Shown here: in pieces, positions 45,990 to 58,112 of the stretch
Position numbering within the stretch: the first letter of the stretch is position 1
How the letters are laid out: the number at the start of each line of letters is the position of its first letter
The notes under the pieces: generated by a model
What the model saw: the letters and a program-made list of their open reading frames with translations, nothing else
Told to the model about the DNA's origin: nothing
Database searches by the model: none
Translations under genes and position numbers: made by a program
Source of the DNA: Tubulanus polymorphus
Taxonomy: Eukaryota > Nemertea > Palaeonemertea > Tubulaniformes > Tubulanidae
DNA: 64,000 nucleotides
Assembly: GCF_964204645.1 (NCBI RefSeq)
Contig: NC_134025.1
Coordinates: 20,924,001-20,988,000, forward strand
Direction: 5' to 3'

Positions 45990-48898
45990 TGTTGATAGTA
46001 GATCCTAATCATTTATACTATGATACGTTTTCCCCTATGTTGCTCATCATTATGATAAGTAAACGAACATCACTTTCGCAAGAATTCCGAGCTGTTACGA
46101 TGGACGTGTTGATTTTTACGAATGCGCACACAGTAACTTACGATCAGTTGTCAATGGTAAATGGCTGGAGCCGTTGTTGAATGTTATGGCAGATTAAGAT
46201 TCCACGCGATTTATGATTGTAATTAAACACACAAGACCCTCCCCGCCGGTAAAACGCAATAATATTACATGGCCCTCGTGCATCTATCTGTTTTCTGAGT
46301 AAACATAATTATAAAAGCTGTTTACCGGTACGCTCTTGTCGAACACGAGTTTATCGGGGATTATTGGAGAATGGAGCCGAAGAGGTTTAGAGACCTTTGA
46401 ATCGGGCGGACAGCTGTAACGTCGCGCGAAGAATGAAAGCTATTCGTTCGCCGTAGAGAATAGGGCAGGAGAGTGGCATTCAAAGGTTACATTGAATGAC
46501 AGGAGAATTAGACTCCTTCTCGGCAAAGATGTCTAAATCGTGGCCGCGGGCAGTGAATATAGAGTCTAGTTTTAGGGAACAGAAAATCCAAACTGCTCGG
46601 GTACTTGAACGGTTTCTATAATCTGCGTAGTATTGAAAAACCAGATGCGCAGTCTTAAGGCGGTTGAGCTTGTTCTTATTGTGGCAGTCTTCTCGAGGCT
46701 TGCTCGCCGGTTACGCCCGTCCTCTTCACAGTTCCAGCAACGTGAAAAACGACGGTGCAAATTTGCAATAAAACGCAATTAAAAGGATTAAACTGAATGC
46801 GAGTCCGAAGGGGCTTGTAGAAATAGGGTGCAACTTTTATATCAGCGTGCCCTCGGGCTACGAATCGGAGATTAAGAATTGTAAAATATTGGATGTTTTA
46901 TTTTTCTATGACCCTTATCGTAGTTTTACACAGCAGGGATTCTATAATAATTAGCAGTTAGGGCCACTTTAAAGTTGCTTTTCCATTTTCGGTTTTGTAT
47001 GGAAAATAGAAAAAAATATGAATCCCCAGTTTTCTCAGAAAAAGAATATTTTCCTTTCGACAATAAGTTTCGCACGCTTTTGTATAAAGTAAAAGAATCA
47101 TTAGAATATACATTGAAAAATAGATTTTCTGATTAGAAATAAAATGATGTCCACATTGTTTGATGCCCACCTTTATTTAGATGCAACGCGGGTCCGTTTT
47201 ATTCTTTTCGGGAATAGGTTCAGACCAGTATCCCTACAATGAGGTTTTCATTTTGCGGAAGGTCGGGACCAACTTCAACCAACTTTTGAGCAACTGGCTC
47301 CAGAACTTTAGGTTTAATCTTCTATGAAGAAAGGTAAAATTATTGTCTTTTAACAACGTTTTTTTTTTAATTACTATTATTACATCCATTCTATATTCCT
47401 ATTTCGTAAAGTTTGCCATCTGTTACCTGGTATCATACCCGCATCCCTATTTTGCCCCTTGATATCTGTTGGAATATCTTATTTCATAGATTCAATGAGA
47501 TAGTTTGTACTACCAATGAGCAATTATAGGAAAATTGAGAAAACCGAGCATATTTCACTTTAACAACAATGATTAAGTAGCCCTATGTTAGATGGAAGTT
47601 ACATCGTCCAATTGGCTCCTCGATCCTCGGGATATGCTAATTAATTGATGCGGTGAAGGGTTTCACCCTCACGGGGACAGTGCGATGGTATAGATTTGAG
47701 TTATGCGGGTTTCTGGCGATACATCGAAGACATCGCCCTTCGGGCGTGCCTCTGGCGCAACACACTTCAGAATATCAAGATATGTCATTTGGGTACATCT
47801 AACACGTCGTATACTCTTTCAATTGATTCAAGAATGGATAGACAAACCTTGCGGTAATATTTTACCAACCAGGTCAACAGATACACCCTATAGTGCACGC
47901 AATTAAAAGCCAACCTGTTCTAATCTTGATGGGGTTGGCTGCTCGTAAATTCCAATAAACTGGCTTCCGAATAGGATTTTTACAATTATATTTCATAAAC
48001 AATGGTGCTCGTTTCTGTTTCTTATGTTACGGTTTTGAAGAGGCAACTTATGTCCAAAAATCAGTTAATGTCCCTTATTTCAACTAAAGAGTGAAGACTT
48101 ATTTTGGAACTGTGGGTTAAATTCACATTATGCTTTCAAAGAAAACCACAGGTCCATAGAGAAAAACTAAGTTGGTGAACTATATAATCAATCAGTTGCA
48201 TTATTATCATCTATCGCAAATATATAGTATTTCAAAATATCAAAGATGGAGAAAATCAAAAACATAAGTCCCACAATCACGACATCGAAAAAAAATTATT
48301 TCAATATCGTAACGTTAGAATTTGTTAAGAATCCAAATTTTCGGTTTTCAACTAAAAAACCATTATCAAGGAATGTATAATGATCAATTACGTAAATAGG
48401 TCATCCTATCTGCGTAACAGTGCCCTCCCCTCAAAAAGCCAAGTGTTCGCCCTCGAACAATTGCAAAATGCATATAAAATACGAAAATTGAATGGGCTTT
48501 ATACAGAAAGACATGATAGATAATAGTTGAATGTATGAACAAAGGTATAGAACATGGTAAAAATGGAATACGCTGAGAAAACAAAAACAAAATTGTAAGA
48601 GGCGAATGTACATAAAACGATACAACGTGCATCGTACATCATGTCCAACGACTAGAGGTGATCAATATTGCACGAGTTTCATCGATGAACATTTACGAAG
48701 AAGCTGAACGGAGCACTTTTATACGATGGTCAATGTTGTGTACATGGCGGTTTGAGCGCGATCTGTTTCCTTCGAATTAAACGACAATTACGGAGCCACG
48801 AAGGACTACCTAATTAGTGCTCATGGTTTTTAATTATATTTATGTTTTGTTTATTGTGAATAGTAATTGCAACCATTATGTATAAAAGATAGTAACAT
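45990..48898. other. Intergenic, no supported gene
   Basis: I see no gene. Open frames under 85 codons show no domains. The sequence is AT-rich with a few T runs (for example 47362-47370). Confidence 0.45.
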
Positions 48899-49507
48899 TT
48901 AATATATCACTGTCAATTCTTGCCTAAGTGTGTGTAATTCGGCCGTAACCGCATCCATAGCCGAATTATGTGTTGCGAATTTCGATAAAGTATTTTCGGT
49001 AGTTAGCTTGATCTGTGCAAATTCATCTAATTTTTCATATATAGAGGCGATGTCCCTCGAATGCCGTTCAATCGAATTTAAGACTTCATCGAATTTAGAT
49101 TCCATAGAATTTTGCAACCCATTTATCGCTTCAACCAGCTGCTGATTAATCTCACCGTTTATGGATGGGATTTCTCGAATATCGTTTTCCAGAGTCAGGT
49201 AATCGTCCTCTGAAATTTCATGTAAATTTAAAGTGCCTCCGCCCATTGAAGGAACGGTCGGTACACTACAAGGGAGCGAGTCCGTTTGACGATTACTATC
49301 GCTAGCAATGTCTGCAATTGGACTTTGCTGCTGTGCGGTGGGCGTTTGAAATGTAACGTCGGTCCCTAGAGGTCGAGTTGGCGTTTTGTCCGCCTGCAAT
49401 GAATCAACCTCTATGGCCGAACGAGTTATAATTTTACGAGACGGAACTTGGAATCCCGATCTCGTTTTAGGGACTGCACCAGCAGCTTTTTTTCGGTACA
49501 GATACAT
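48899..49507 (-). CDS. Unrecognised coiled-coil protein fragment, possibly transposon-derived
   Basis: The ATG at 49507 gives 202 residues, and the frame is open a further 39 codons upstream without ATG. The N-terminal half is Ser/Thr/Pro/Gln-rich and basic near its start (YRKKAAGAVPKTRS). The C-terminal half from about residue 90 is acidic and predicted by eye to be coiled coil, with leucine and isoleucine at heptad-like spacing (INQQLVEAINGLQNSMESKF, DEVLNSIERHSRDIASIYEK). This layout resembles the front part of some LINE or other retroelement ORF1 proteins, but there is no zinc knuckle, RRM or RT nearby. It lies 0.7 kb from Olig on the opposite strand. It could be a truncated element ORF or an orphan gene. 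Confidence 0.35.
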   Translation of the reverse strand: MYLYRKKAAGAVPKTRSGFQVPSRKIITRSAIEVDSLQADKTPTRPLGTDVTFQTPTAQQQSPIADIASDSNRQTDSLPCSVPTVPSMGGGTLNLHEISEDDYLTLENDIREIPSINGEINQQLVEAINGLQNSMESKFDEVLNSIERHSRDIASIYEKLDEFAQIKLTTENTLSKFATHNSAMDAVTAELHTLRQELTVIY

Positions 49508-49661
49508 TGGTAAGTTTTGCGTCCATAGTAAACAGTAGAGAATTGTGTAAAAGAAAAATCGTAAAAGTTTGAGTAGCACCAAAATGTGATAAAAAGAACG
49601 TTTAACAGCACAGGGCTGGGTCAACTAAAAACCGTGAATAGAAAAAGACAACTCATCTCAT

Positions 49662-49700
49662 CTTGGAGTAATAATCATTTTGACAAATTATTACTCCAAG
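49662..49700. other. Perfect 14-bp stem hairpin
   Basis: The arm cttggagtaataat is followed by an 11-nt loop and the exact complement attattactccaag. It lies just upstream of the minus-strand coiled-coil frame and about 660 bp upstream of Olig. It could be the remnant of a tiny inverted-repeat element or a structured RNA. I cannot tell which. Confidence 0.6.
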
Positions 49701-49984
49701 CTCTCATCAAATATGTTGTATTCTATCTTCTTTGTATCGAATTCAGTGAGAGATAAAACTTTAAAGGTGTATTCCGTGCTTCGAGTCAGCCCTTTGAACT
49801 AAGACACCGACAGATTTAAAAGCATCTGGGGAATTAGTTAACTTATGACCTCTATATTCTGAGCGTTAAAGAGGATTAAACAATAATTAAAACTACGCTG
49901 ATCATCGAGTTACTGTAGCGTATTTCGGTGTTCAATGCGCGTTCTTTGTTTCAAGATGGCGAATGAACGGTACCTGAGCGTACG

Positions 49985-50262
49985 ACACGTGACAAATACG
50001 ACCGGACTGATAGACAACAAATCACCGACATATGGGACAGACGATAGCCACCCGGAGTCATCTTGTCTTACAATTTATCCTTCTTTCTTTATCCTTGTTT
50101 GTAAATTGTCACACTATAGCGCGACAGTCTCCGCCGGTTGTGAAGACAAACGATTGGCGGAGAGTGTTTCGCGCACCTAACAGAGGGGCATCGCGACTAA
50201 TTTGGCCCCGCCTCTTCTTGCGACAACACTAGGACACCCCCTACGAGGATGCTATTATATAG
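49985..50262 (+). promoter_or_regulatory. Proximal promoter of the Olig-family gene
   Basis: In the expected order upstream of the ATG there are an E-box CACGTG (49986-49991), an E-box CATATG (50029-50034), an inverted CCAAT box gattggc (core 50153-50157), a GC box ccccgcctc (50205-50213), and a TATA box ttatatag (50255-50262). The TATA lies 100 bp before the start codon, which leaves a 5' UTR of about 75 nt. CATATG is a preferred site of Olig-class bHLH proteins, so feedback is conceivable. Function is inferred from motif layout only. Confidence 0.55.
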
Positions 50263-50362
50263 TTTACACAGAGCTACGAGTCTAGTCAAAATAAATTTCA
50301 TCGCCGCAGAGTAAACACACGTTATCAACGATCGTCGTCTATTAATTTTCGGATCGCGCAAA

Positions 50363-51103
50363 ATGTCATCGGAGTTGTCGAAAACCACGTCGGAAAACGG
50401 TTTCTCGTCGTGCGAAGAGAGCTTTTCCGACGACGGACGCAGCAATGCCGGAAGCCCGCAGTCCGATACGAGACCGTCGTACGCGGGTAAAATCAGGCGA
50501 AAGACCCCCGTCGCCGAGAAGTGCATGTCGGAAGACGAACTACAAGATCTACGCATGAAAATCAACTCTCGCGAACGAAAGAGGATGCACGACCTGAATT
50601 CGGCGCTCGACGGTTTGCGAGAAGTGATGCCGTACGCTAACGGACCGTCGGTGAGGAAGTTATCGAAAATCGCCACTTTGTTACTGGCGAAAAACTACAT
50701 TCTCATGCTGAACAATTCGTTGGAAGAGATGAAAAAACTGGTAAGCGACGTTTACAAATCTCGTCCGCCGACTTTGCCGTCGTTACCTACGTTGCCGAGT
50801 TCGCCGACAACGTTGCCGACATCATCTGGACTGACTTCGCCGTCTACATCGTCGATTACGTCGTTACCGCCGACCTCTCTACCCGCTACTTTACACGCAC
50901 CGACAGCCACGCATCCGGTGATGTCCATGCCGTCGCATCATATCGGACATCCGTCGCCTTTAACTGCTCACAGACCTATGATGTACGGAAACTGGCCTAT
51001 ACCGTGCGCGTGTTCTCAGTGTACTGACTCCATACGGTGTGCTCCTATTAACTGTTATCCGTCTATGTTATCTATGGCCGGACATTCGTCGTCATTCAAG
51101 TAA
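50363..51103 (+). CDS. Olig: Olig-family bHLH transcription factor, single exon
   Basis: The protein has 246 residues from an ATG preceded by a stop-rich leader. The bHLH spans residues about 66-123: basic region [14 protein letters not shown] with the Glu that contacts the E-box and the RKRMHDLN signature, helix 1 [12 protein letters not shown], the long invariant loop [10 protein letters not shown], and helix 2 [14 protein letters not shown] followed by [15 protein letters not shown]. This matches the vertebrate Olig1/2/3 type almost residue for residue, and separates it from the related Beta3 and neurogenin groups. The N terminus is Ser-rich and acidic. The middle (about 134-190) is a low-complexity Pro/Ser/Thr-Leu tract. 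The C terminus has PCACSQC and CAPINCYP cysteines. Olig proteins are nuclear, mostly repressors, and act in neural and glial fate. The lack of introns is normal for the family. Confidence 0.95.
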   Translation: MSSELSKTTSENGFSSCEESFSDDGRSNAGSPQSDTRPSYAGKIRRKTPVAEKCMSEDELQDLRMKINSRERKRMHDLNSALDGLREVMPYANGPSVRKLSKIATLLLAKNYILMLNNSLEEMKKLVSDVYKSRPPTLPSLPTLPSSPTTLPTSSGLTSPSTSSITSLPPTSLPATLHAPTATHPVMSMPSHHIGHPSPLTAHRPMMYGNWPIPCACSQCTDSIRCAPINCYPSMLSMAGHSSSFK

Positions 51104-51793
51104 AAACAAGACAATTTGTGCTAATTACGATGGTCATGAAATGAAACTTTCAGTTCTATGGATATCAGTGTCGACGTAAACTCCTTTTCACCCTTAGAAT
51201 GGATTTCATACAAACGGACAATATTTCTGATATTCTTAACTACATAGTCTCGAATTGCCGTCTTAGATTTCATTGTACGAAACTTTGCATGAAAACTTGC
51301 AATCATTTTCGAATCAATGCGAGATTAATCTTCACCTCAGAATCAGAGTCGATCTTTTCGCTTGTGCAGATTTACTATTGCTTAAACGAGAAATTTGTTC
51401 GGCGTATTTGAATCTGTTGATTTCGTTATTCTTTACAATAATCGCAGCGTGAGAGAACTTAATTTCCAATGTACGCGCACAATTGTTTGTTTGTGAGTGA
51501 GCAATTTAGCATATGTTGTGTGGCACTTTGACGCGTCACCCTGTCAAATTTTGCCATCGGCTTCAAAAACGCTGCGAAAGAATTAGTCATAGAGAAATTT
51601 GGGTTATTTCTGCGAGTAAATGATTTCATCAAGAATGTCTTATCGATTGTATAGATTAGGCTGTGTATATTCATCATGGGTCCATATGTAACTGAAATAT
51701 AGTCAAATTAATTTATTTTGTAGAATTATTTGTAAATAGATCTGATGGTGTACAGTTGTAAATTTGTATAAAAGAAATATTATCCGACCAGCA

Positions 51794-51799
51794 AATAAA
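51794..51799 (+). terminator. Poly(A) signal AATAAA of the Olig-family gene
   Basis: The hexamer sits in gcaaataaaatattttc, 690 bp after the stop codon. The intervening AT-rich sequence (51104-51793) would be the 3' UTR. Its position and the following T-rich context fit a cleavage site near 51815. Confidence 0.55.
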
Positions 51800-51819
51800 A
51801 TATTTTCATATAAGCGAAA

Positions 51820-54800
51820 TCTATTTTCTCCGGTCTTAGTTGCTCTTTATTTATTTCTACTCTTTTGAGTGCGAGAAAAATGTGGAAACAATTTCTGAAA
51901 GCTGTCAAAATAGCACATTTTCATGTTGCAATACTTATTTCATGATATCAGCAAATTTTACGAGCCCGATAAAAGCACTATCGATATTCTATAAAACCAG
52001 GGTACAGTCATGACTGAATATCAAAATCTCTTAAATTTTTAAAACCTTTAAGTTGTTAGATTAGCTGTAGAACTAAGACGGTTCTTAGACTGGATTTGAA
52101 GTTAAACCATGACTGTGCATGCGGGGCCCTGACGTTTTCGGAATTTGAAATATTTTCTCGTCGAATGCGATATATACAGATGCTACAGCTAATTAACAAA
52201 AGGAGTTGGTTCATTTAGGATGGATTTACAGTTAAAAAAGCATATTTTCGCATAATTCTTCCCGACGTGTTGCAATGGTAAAAATTATAATCTAAACATC
52301 TGTACAATAAAATAGCTTGCTGTTTTGTAAATCTACATAATCATCGCATAATGTATGCGTTGAATGAAACGCTAGAAGTTACGTGTATTATGTTTGTTAA
52401 TGCTAGCATTTTGCGAGAGAACAAAACTACCCAAAATTACCGATTTATACGTAAAATACGAAATCAGAAAACTAAATAGAATAGAAAAATGAATTAAAAC
52501 AATGATAAATTAAATATCTATTTGAAAATATTGTTATTCATTCATAGCAATTTCTTTGTACGGGATATAATTTGAATTCATTTGCGCATTCGCAAAATGT
52601 TTGTATATCGTATGTTTACTATTTATCTATTGTACGCGCAGTCAAGTTTTTGATTTTCTGCGTAAAACAACAGGATATGAGCTGTTCGACCGTTCGTTCA
52701 TTTGTGGTGGTTTTCTCGATCAGTGCCGATGATCGACGCGTTTTCATGAACACCGACGACCCGACTGCGAAGCAGTGTGGTGGCATTTTAAAGCATTCGA
52801 AAAAAAATAAAACGATGTAGCCCGATTGTCGAAAAATGTCTGTCGCTGTTGGCCAACAAATTAGTCCTCAATAGTCAATAGTATAACGAGCTCCCTGTCG
52901 CGCCTATATTCTTGCGTTCGCGAACAAATTGGCTCACTTAGGACCAGATTACTTCTTCTTTTTAAATAACAGGTGTGCACTCTTTTGCTCATTATTGGCC
53001 GTGCCGTATGCTATACAATCTCTCAATCGTTTTTCTAGGCTTGCTACCAGGTGGTGCTATGACCCTGCTTCACAGCCTCGCCCGAAGGACCGACTACGGC
53101 ATAATACGTCTCCCGCATCGTTGTCGATTGCTTCAAAATACGTGAAAAACATTCCCAGAAAGTACAAGCTGCAATTAGATTTTTTCTTTTGACCGGCTCG
53201 GCGTGGTACGTCGCATTCCAACTGAGCTATAGACCCGACGGATTTCGCGATACAATCGTTATAGAGATATGTACGCCATATTTCGTTAATTATAGGAGAC
53301 GAATTGGCGGTAAAATCGTACGCGTTGGTTTTGTTCCTCGCAGCTATGGCGCCTCTATCGTCGAATTCTCGGGTTTTCGCCCAACATTTTTTTCTTTCAA
53401 AGAGATGTCGGATATCGTCCGCGATGAAAAGATATTTTCAATGTATACGCTTGTCTTCTCATGCGTAAGAAATACGAAAGAGATTGCACGTCTGCGATCA
53501 AAAATTTACATACAAAAGTGCTTGTTTTTTTTCTGTGACGATCGCGATGGCCTTTTTGTTAGTATATCGTCACCTAGATCTTTGTTCGATAAGTGGGATT
53601 CTCTACTTTTTACAATACGATTTTTTAACGATGCGCCCTTGTTTCCTTGAAAAAAACCATCGCTAGCGAATGTAACACTCAAGATTTAATGCGCTGCTAA
53701 GTTTGGGAGGCTTCATTGAAATTGGAGTATAAAGTCTTTATTACAACCGATAAAGCGCAACTGTACATTTTACGCTGATATCCTATTCTGGGCGCGTTCG
53801 GACACAATTGGCACATGTTCTCCTCTCTCATTTGTAAATCTGACAATCAGAAGAAAGATTTGCATTAAAAGGTCCGTTCCATTGGAGACACAATCTTGTC
53901 TTTCAATAGCGTCCGGTACTTGCTGGCGTCAACTTGTGCCCTTCATTATGCCCACTATTTGCAATAGAGATCAGGCCACAATTGCAGCCACTTTTCTCTG
54001 TCTGTTCATATCTACGATTAACTCCCCCAGCGAAACAAGTTGAGGATAATATTTTCATTCCGATTCCACTTATATCAATAAACCATTTTCTGATAATCTA
54101 GTCATTGTATCATAGTTTCCTGGGAAATGCATAATCTTTTGTACATACAGTTATTGGAGATATTGTTACTATTTCGCGCTTATGAATCGTGAAGCCCATC
54201 ATAAATGCCAAGTTCCGCAAAACGCGATAATACCTTTGTCGTAAAACTTATGTAGTTTGAACCGATTGAACGCCACATTTCGCATATGTCAAAAATATTG
54301 CCTTCGTATATTTCAAGTCACCACAAGATTAACTTAAGAGACCAATGCTTTTAAATTTCTGCAGAAAGCCGAATAATTATCTGTGAAAGCGTTAACAATC
54401 TAATTGCATATTTCGGACCTAATTCGAAGACGTTCCTCTTGTTGTAATGACCAACGGTGGACACCTGGAACCCGGAACCAAGCCTAGCTAATTGACCCCC
54501 GATGTTCGAAGACCGAGCCCGCCTCGTCTCGGGTCTACTTCGAGTAGAACCTTCCTTTTCATTTTCCGCGTTAGTAAACAATGCGCACGCAGGGCGTCGA
54601 CAAAGCCTGTTTAGGACGTGGCGTTTCGGGAAGCCAAGTGAAAAACATCGCTTAGCTTTAACTTTTAATGCTCATTAGCTCAATGTATATTCAAGTCATT
54701 TATTTCGACTAGGCGTCGTAGTATTGTTGTAAAACAGTGGTTCGTCCGGAACAAACATTGTAATGAAATGGACCGATGCAACAACAGTGCCATTAATTAT

Positions 54801-57338
54801 GTAGCTATCGGCATCATATCCCACTCAGCATGGCCCAAACGACACGTATACGGCGATGGTCCTAATTCCGAGTGCTTTCCAATCGTACCACGCTGTCTCC
54901 AAACAAGAAGCGTTCGCCTGTCATTATTTTTCGTTAATGGGCACACATTCGGGTGTGGGCACACACACATGGAATCATCATGTATATTAGGCGGTACTCG
55001 AGTCTCTTAAGACAAATTGGGCATTCCCATCGCAGTCTGTTCGTCTAGTTAGAACCGCGGCCGTAACAAAGGCGTCAAACATTGAAGCCACTCACTTGAA
55101 ATAAAACACCAGCTAATGACGCCGTTTTTCCCAACTCGTTCACGAAACTTGAAAGATGAGGTCGTCATGCGCCTTCGACAATACTGGTTAAAAAACGTCG
55201 GGCTTTTTAAACGCGGAAACAAACGTGTGTGTGTGTGTGTGTGAACATCGGTCTTCTGTCGAGACATTTACAGCTTCGCGAAAATAAAGCGAGGTTCGGT
55301 TTGTTCTTGATGGATTCTTGAGAATGTTTCCCACTCGAGCTCTTTGATGTATTGTTAGTTTTCGTTCTATTCCGTGGATAATAACGGCGACTAATTTGTT
55401 TTGAATATGCGATATTAATTAGCTTCCTTGTCCAACTATGACGCCCTAGAGGTTCGATCTGGGTTTAATAATGGCGAATCTGGCTAACAACGCCGAATAA
55501 CTGAGCAACATAACACTTCAACATGTAAAGAAGCTCTTACGAAGCTGCGAAATGAGGGAACGGGTCGAAATTTTCCCTTGCTCCGGGCAACAGAAACGTT
55601 CTCAATAAATGCGTGTCCTTCTCCCTGAGTTAAGGTGTGCACAGACAATTTACGGAGATCCGACAATAGCCAATAGCCTTGGGGGACAAGACTAATTGCA
55701 GAGGGTCGCGAAAAATGATACCCCTAGTTTACATAAAGAGTAAACAATTAACAAATGACGTCCATTAGTCAGATAGAACATAGCAATTTTGGCATTACTG
55801 AATAAAGTCAAACAACCTCAGACTGGTCAAATAAACCGCAGCACACTTTATTACCATAAAACCGCAAGAAAATGGAAACATGTGGTGTTTTGAAATGGAT
55901 TACGTTTGAGAAATCATTAAGTCTTCATGTTCAAATAATCAGGAATTCGCTTCCTAATGGCTTTGCAATATGCCAGTGAACTTTTGAGAAGCAATACAAT
56001 CCCTGGTCATATAGTTTTATGAAATAAGGTTGAATTTTTCTGATCTATGGAATAAGTTGGTAACTAAGTTTAAAACCCTCTATATACAGAATTTAAAAGA
56101 TTAAAATCGAATAAGAAAATGAACACCTACGATGGTCTCTAGAGAGAGTCCTTAACGTCGTGTATTTTGATTTAAATTCTAGATAAATTAAATTAGTTGT
56201 TAATCATTCAGATTCTGTGTGTAGTGGGTTTTAAACTAATTGTCTGTTCTCCACGTCTGAATTTGGCTATTCTACCAGATTGGCAACTAAAATTTGGAAC
56301 GGACGAACAGAATATAAAGGGATGAACGCAAACACAACAGAAAGCTTAAAATCGTCATCTACAAACATATTTTCTGAAAACATACAACTCAGCGTCTTGT
56401 TAAAATAGATTTCCAAAGCTCCCTCAGGTAAAGTGGACATGTGTACTAAAGTTTAGTTTAGTTTAGTTCAATTTATTATGCTCAGCAAAAGGACGTTTGC
56501 TTACTAATGACTTTCATTTGCAACTCCGCAACCTCTTCAATGAAAATCGTTTTTCACGATACGCATTACGCATTACACCGAAATAGATTCGATAATTAGT
56601 ACCAAAGTTACGGCATCGCAATCTGGTGGTGATTTGCTAGGGAAGGAAATTAATACAAATTTTCACTGTCGAGGGCCACAGGTGAAAACTAAACGGACGC
56701 AACTGGTAAACATTTTAACGTATCGGATTGACGTGATCTAGTGAAGTAGCACCTATTGTCGTTAATGCACACCTTTCGTCGTTCGCTTTGTGGCGACACT
56801 TCCGCATCGTATATACGGAATTTACGATTTTAGCTTCATTGCGGCTAATTTTACACTTTATTTCACTCGAATCCGGGTGAATTTTAAAGAGAAAGTGAGA
56901 TTTTAACTTCGATAGTGGCGCACCTCGCTGCATATGCGCTTCGCGACATCGCCTGACAAAAGTCACGTTACGGCGATTAAGTGTTCGATAACAACACGAA
57001 TGGTTAGATATTACAAGCTGATAGCATTTTAGCGTAAATCTGATTATTGCCATTCAATTTCTCCGTTGTGCGTCGTGTGAAAGCGTATACAATTTTATTC
57101 TGTTTTTGACAAGATTCTAGTACGCGACAGTTGTGTCTGGATGTGTGACATGTGTGCGCCGGTTATCCAAATCATCGCGCACGATAGGACGATAGGTGAA
57201 ATTTCTCTTGTCCCAACGTGGTATTTTAGATTTACTGATAGGGGAAACACGAGATTCGAACGTTCACCGCAACTCCGTGCCCTCACGCGTGGCCCCGGGC
57301 TTCACCCCGTGGTAGCAACGCCACCCGCGTTATTATCG
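51820..57338. other. Region downstream of Olig, no supported gene
   Basis: No gene is supported. The longest plus-strand frame (53189-53650) opens with TTG and has no recognisable domain. Contents include a MITE-like element (52000-52133), a short (GT)n at about 55206-55223, and the 3' tip of a minus-strand LINE near 56450-56475 (three to four aactaa units). Less AT-rich patches around 54440-54620 could be regulatory elements, but nothing in them is decisive. Confidence 0.45.
52000..52133. mobile_element. MITE-like foldback element, CAGGGNACAGTCATG ends
   Basis: The left end ccagggtacagtcatgactg faces the right end aaccatgactgtgcatgcgg then ggccctg. A related right half (taaaccatgattgtatggaa, then ccagtcctgg) is found at 59405-59440 with matching upstream sequence. 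Inverted complementarity is imperfect but spans about 25 bp. Confidence 0.5.
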
Positions 57339-57339
57339 A

Positions 57340-58112
57340 AAGAAAGATGAAATGGCTTCCAAAAAAACCCCTAAAATGATCGAAATCTCCAGAATGGGTT
57401 TAGGAAGTATGATCTATAGTGGCGTCACAAATGTCACTAAACGTGTTTTTTTTTTACTATTTCCTGCATTTTCGACTATTACATACGGGTATCAGTGTTT
57501 TCGCAATGGTAGATTAATCAAACCTGTGAAGATACTTTGCTCTGTCCTCATGAAATCACTTCTAAAATAATCGAAATCCCTAGAATTGGTTCAAGAAGTA
57601 TGATTTTTTATATTTTCTATTAAAATAGGGATTGACCCTGCTACTTATTTGATCGGTAGATTTATTTATTTATTTAATTTTCTTTTGATTTGGTGTCCCT
57701 TACAAACCCACAGCAGCTGTCCAGAGCGAAACAGGGGGTTTGATTTTGAAATCGGAAATCGAGGTACAGATATAGTTGTGTGATCGGCGGTTGAAATTAC
57801 TGAATTTTTTGTTTCAATCGAAGTACATAATTGGGAAATTCGGTTCCGGTTCATTCAAACAATCTTCCAAACAGTTTGAACCGGCAAGCAACTGATTGGG
57901 GTTAACTTTGTTGGCTGCCTAATTGTATACATCGACATTTCAGGATTTAGTGGCGCCACAATAAGAAACTAAACGTTTTTTTCCTATTTTCTGTTTGCCT
58001 ATGATTTTTTATCATTAATTTTTTACCATTACCTGGGTATCAGTATTTTCTTGTTAATTTAATCAAATCTGTGAAGATGCTTTGCTCGCTCTGTCGTCAT
58101 GTGAAGCCCCGA
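57340..58112 (+). repeat. Direct repeat pair, units at about 57415-57560 and 57950-58105
   Basis: Unit 1 reads agtggcgtcacaaatgtcac, a T run, gggtatcagtgttttcgcaa and caaacctgtgaagatacttt then gctctgtcctcatg. Unit 2 reads agtggcgccacaataagaaa, a T run, tgggtatcagtattttcttg and caaatctgtgaagatgcttt then gctcgctctgtcgtcatg. Between them lies the 57840-57925 repeat shared with 43.9 kb. This is an old duplication of unknown class. Confidence 0.6.

Noticed and set aside
50197-50676. 159-codon minus-strand frame over the Olig 5' part
   Set aside because: It is the antisense shadow of the Olig coding sequence and promoter, with no domain of its own.
53189-53650. 153-codon plus-strand frame
   Set aside because: It begins with TTG, has no recognisable domain, ordinary composition for the region and no splice or promoter context.
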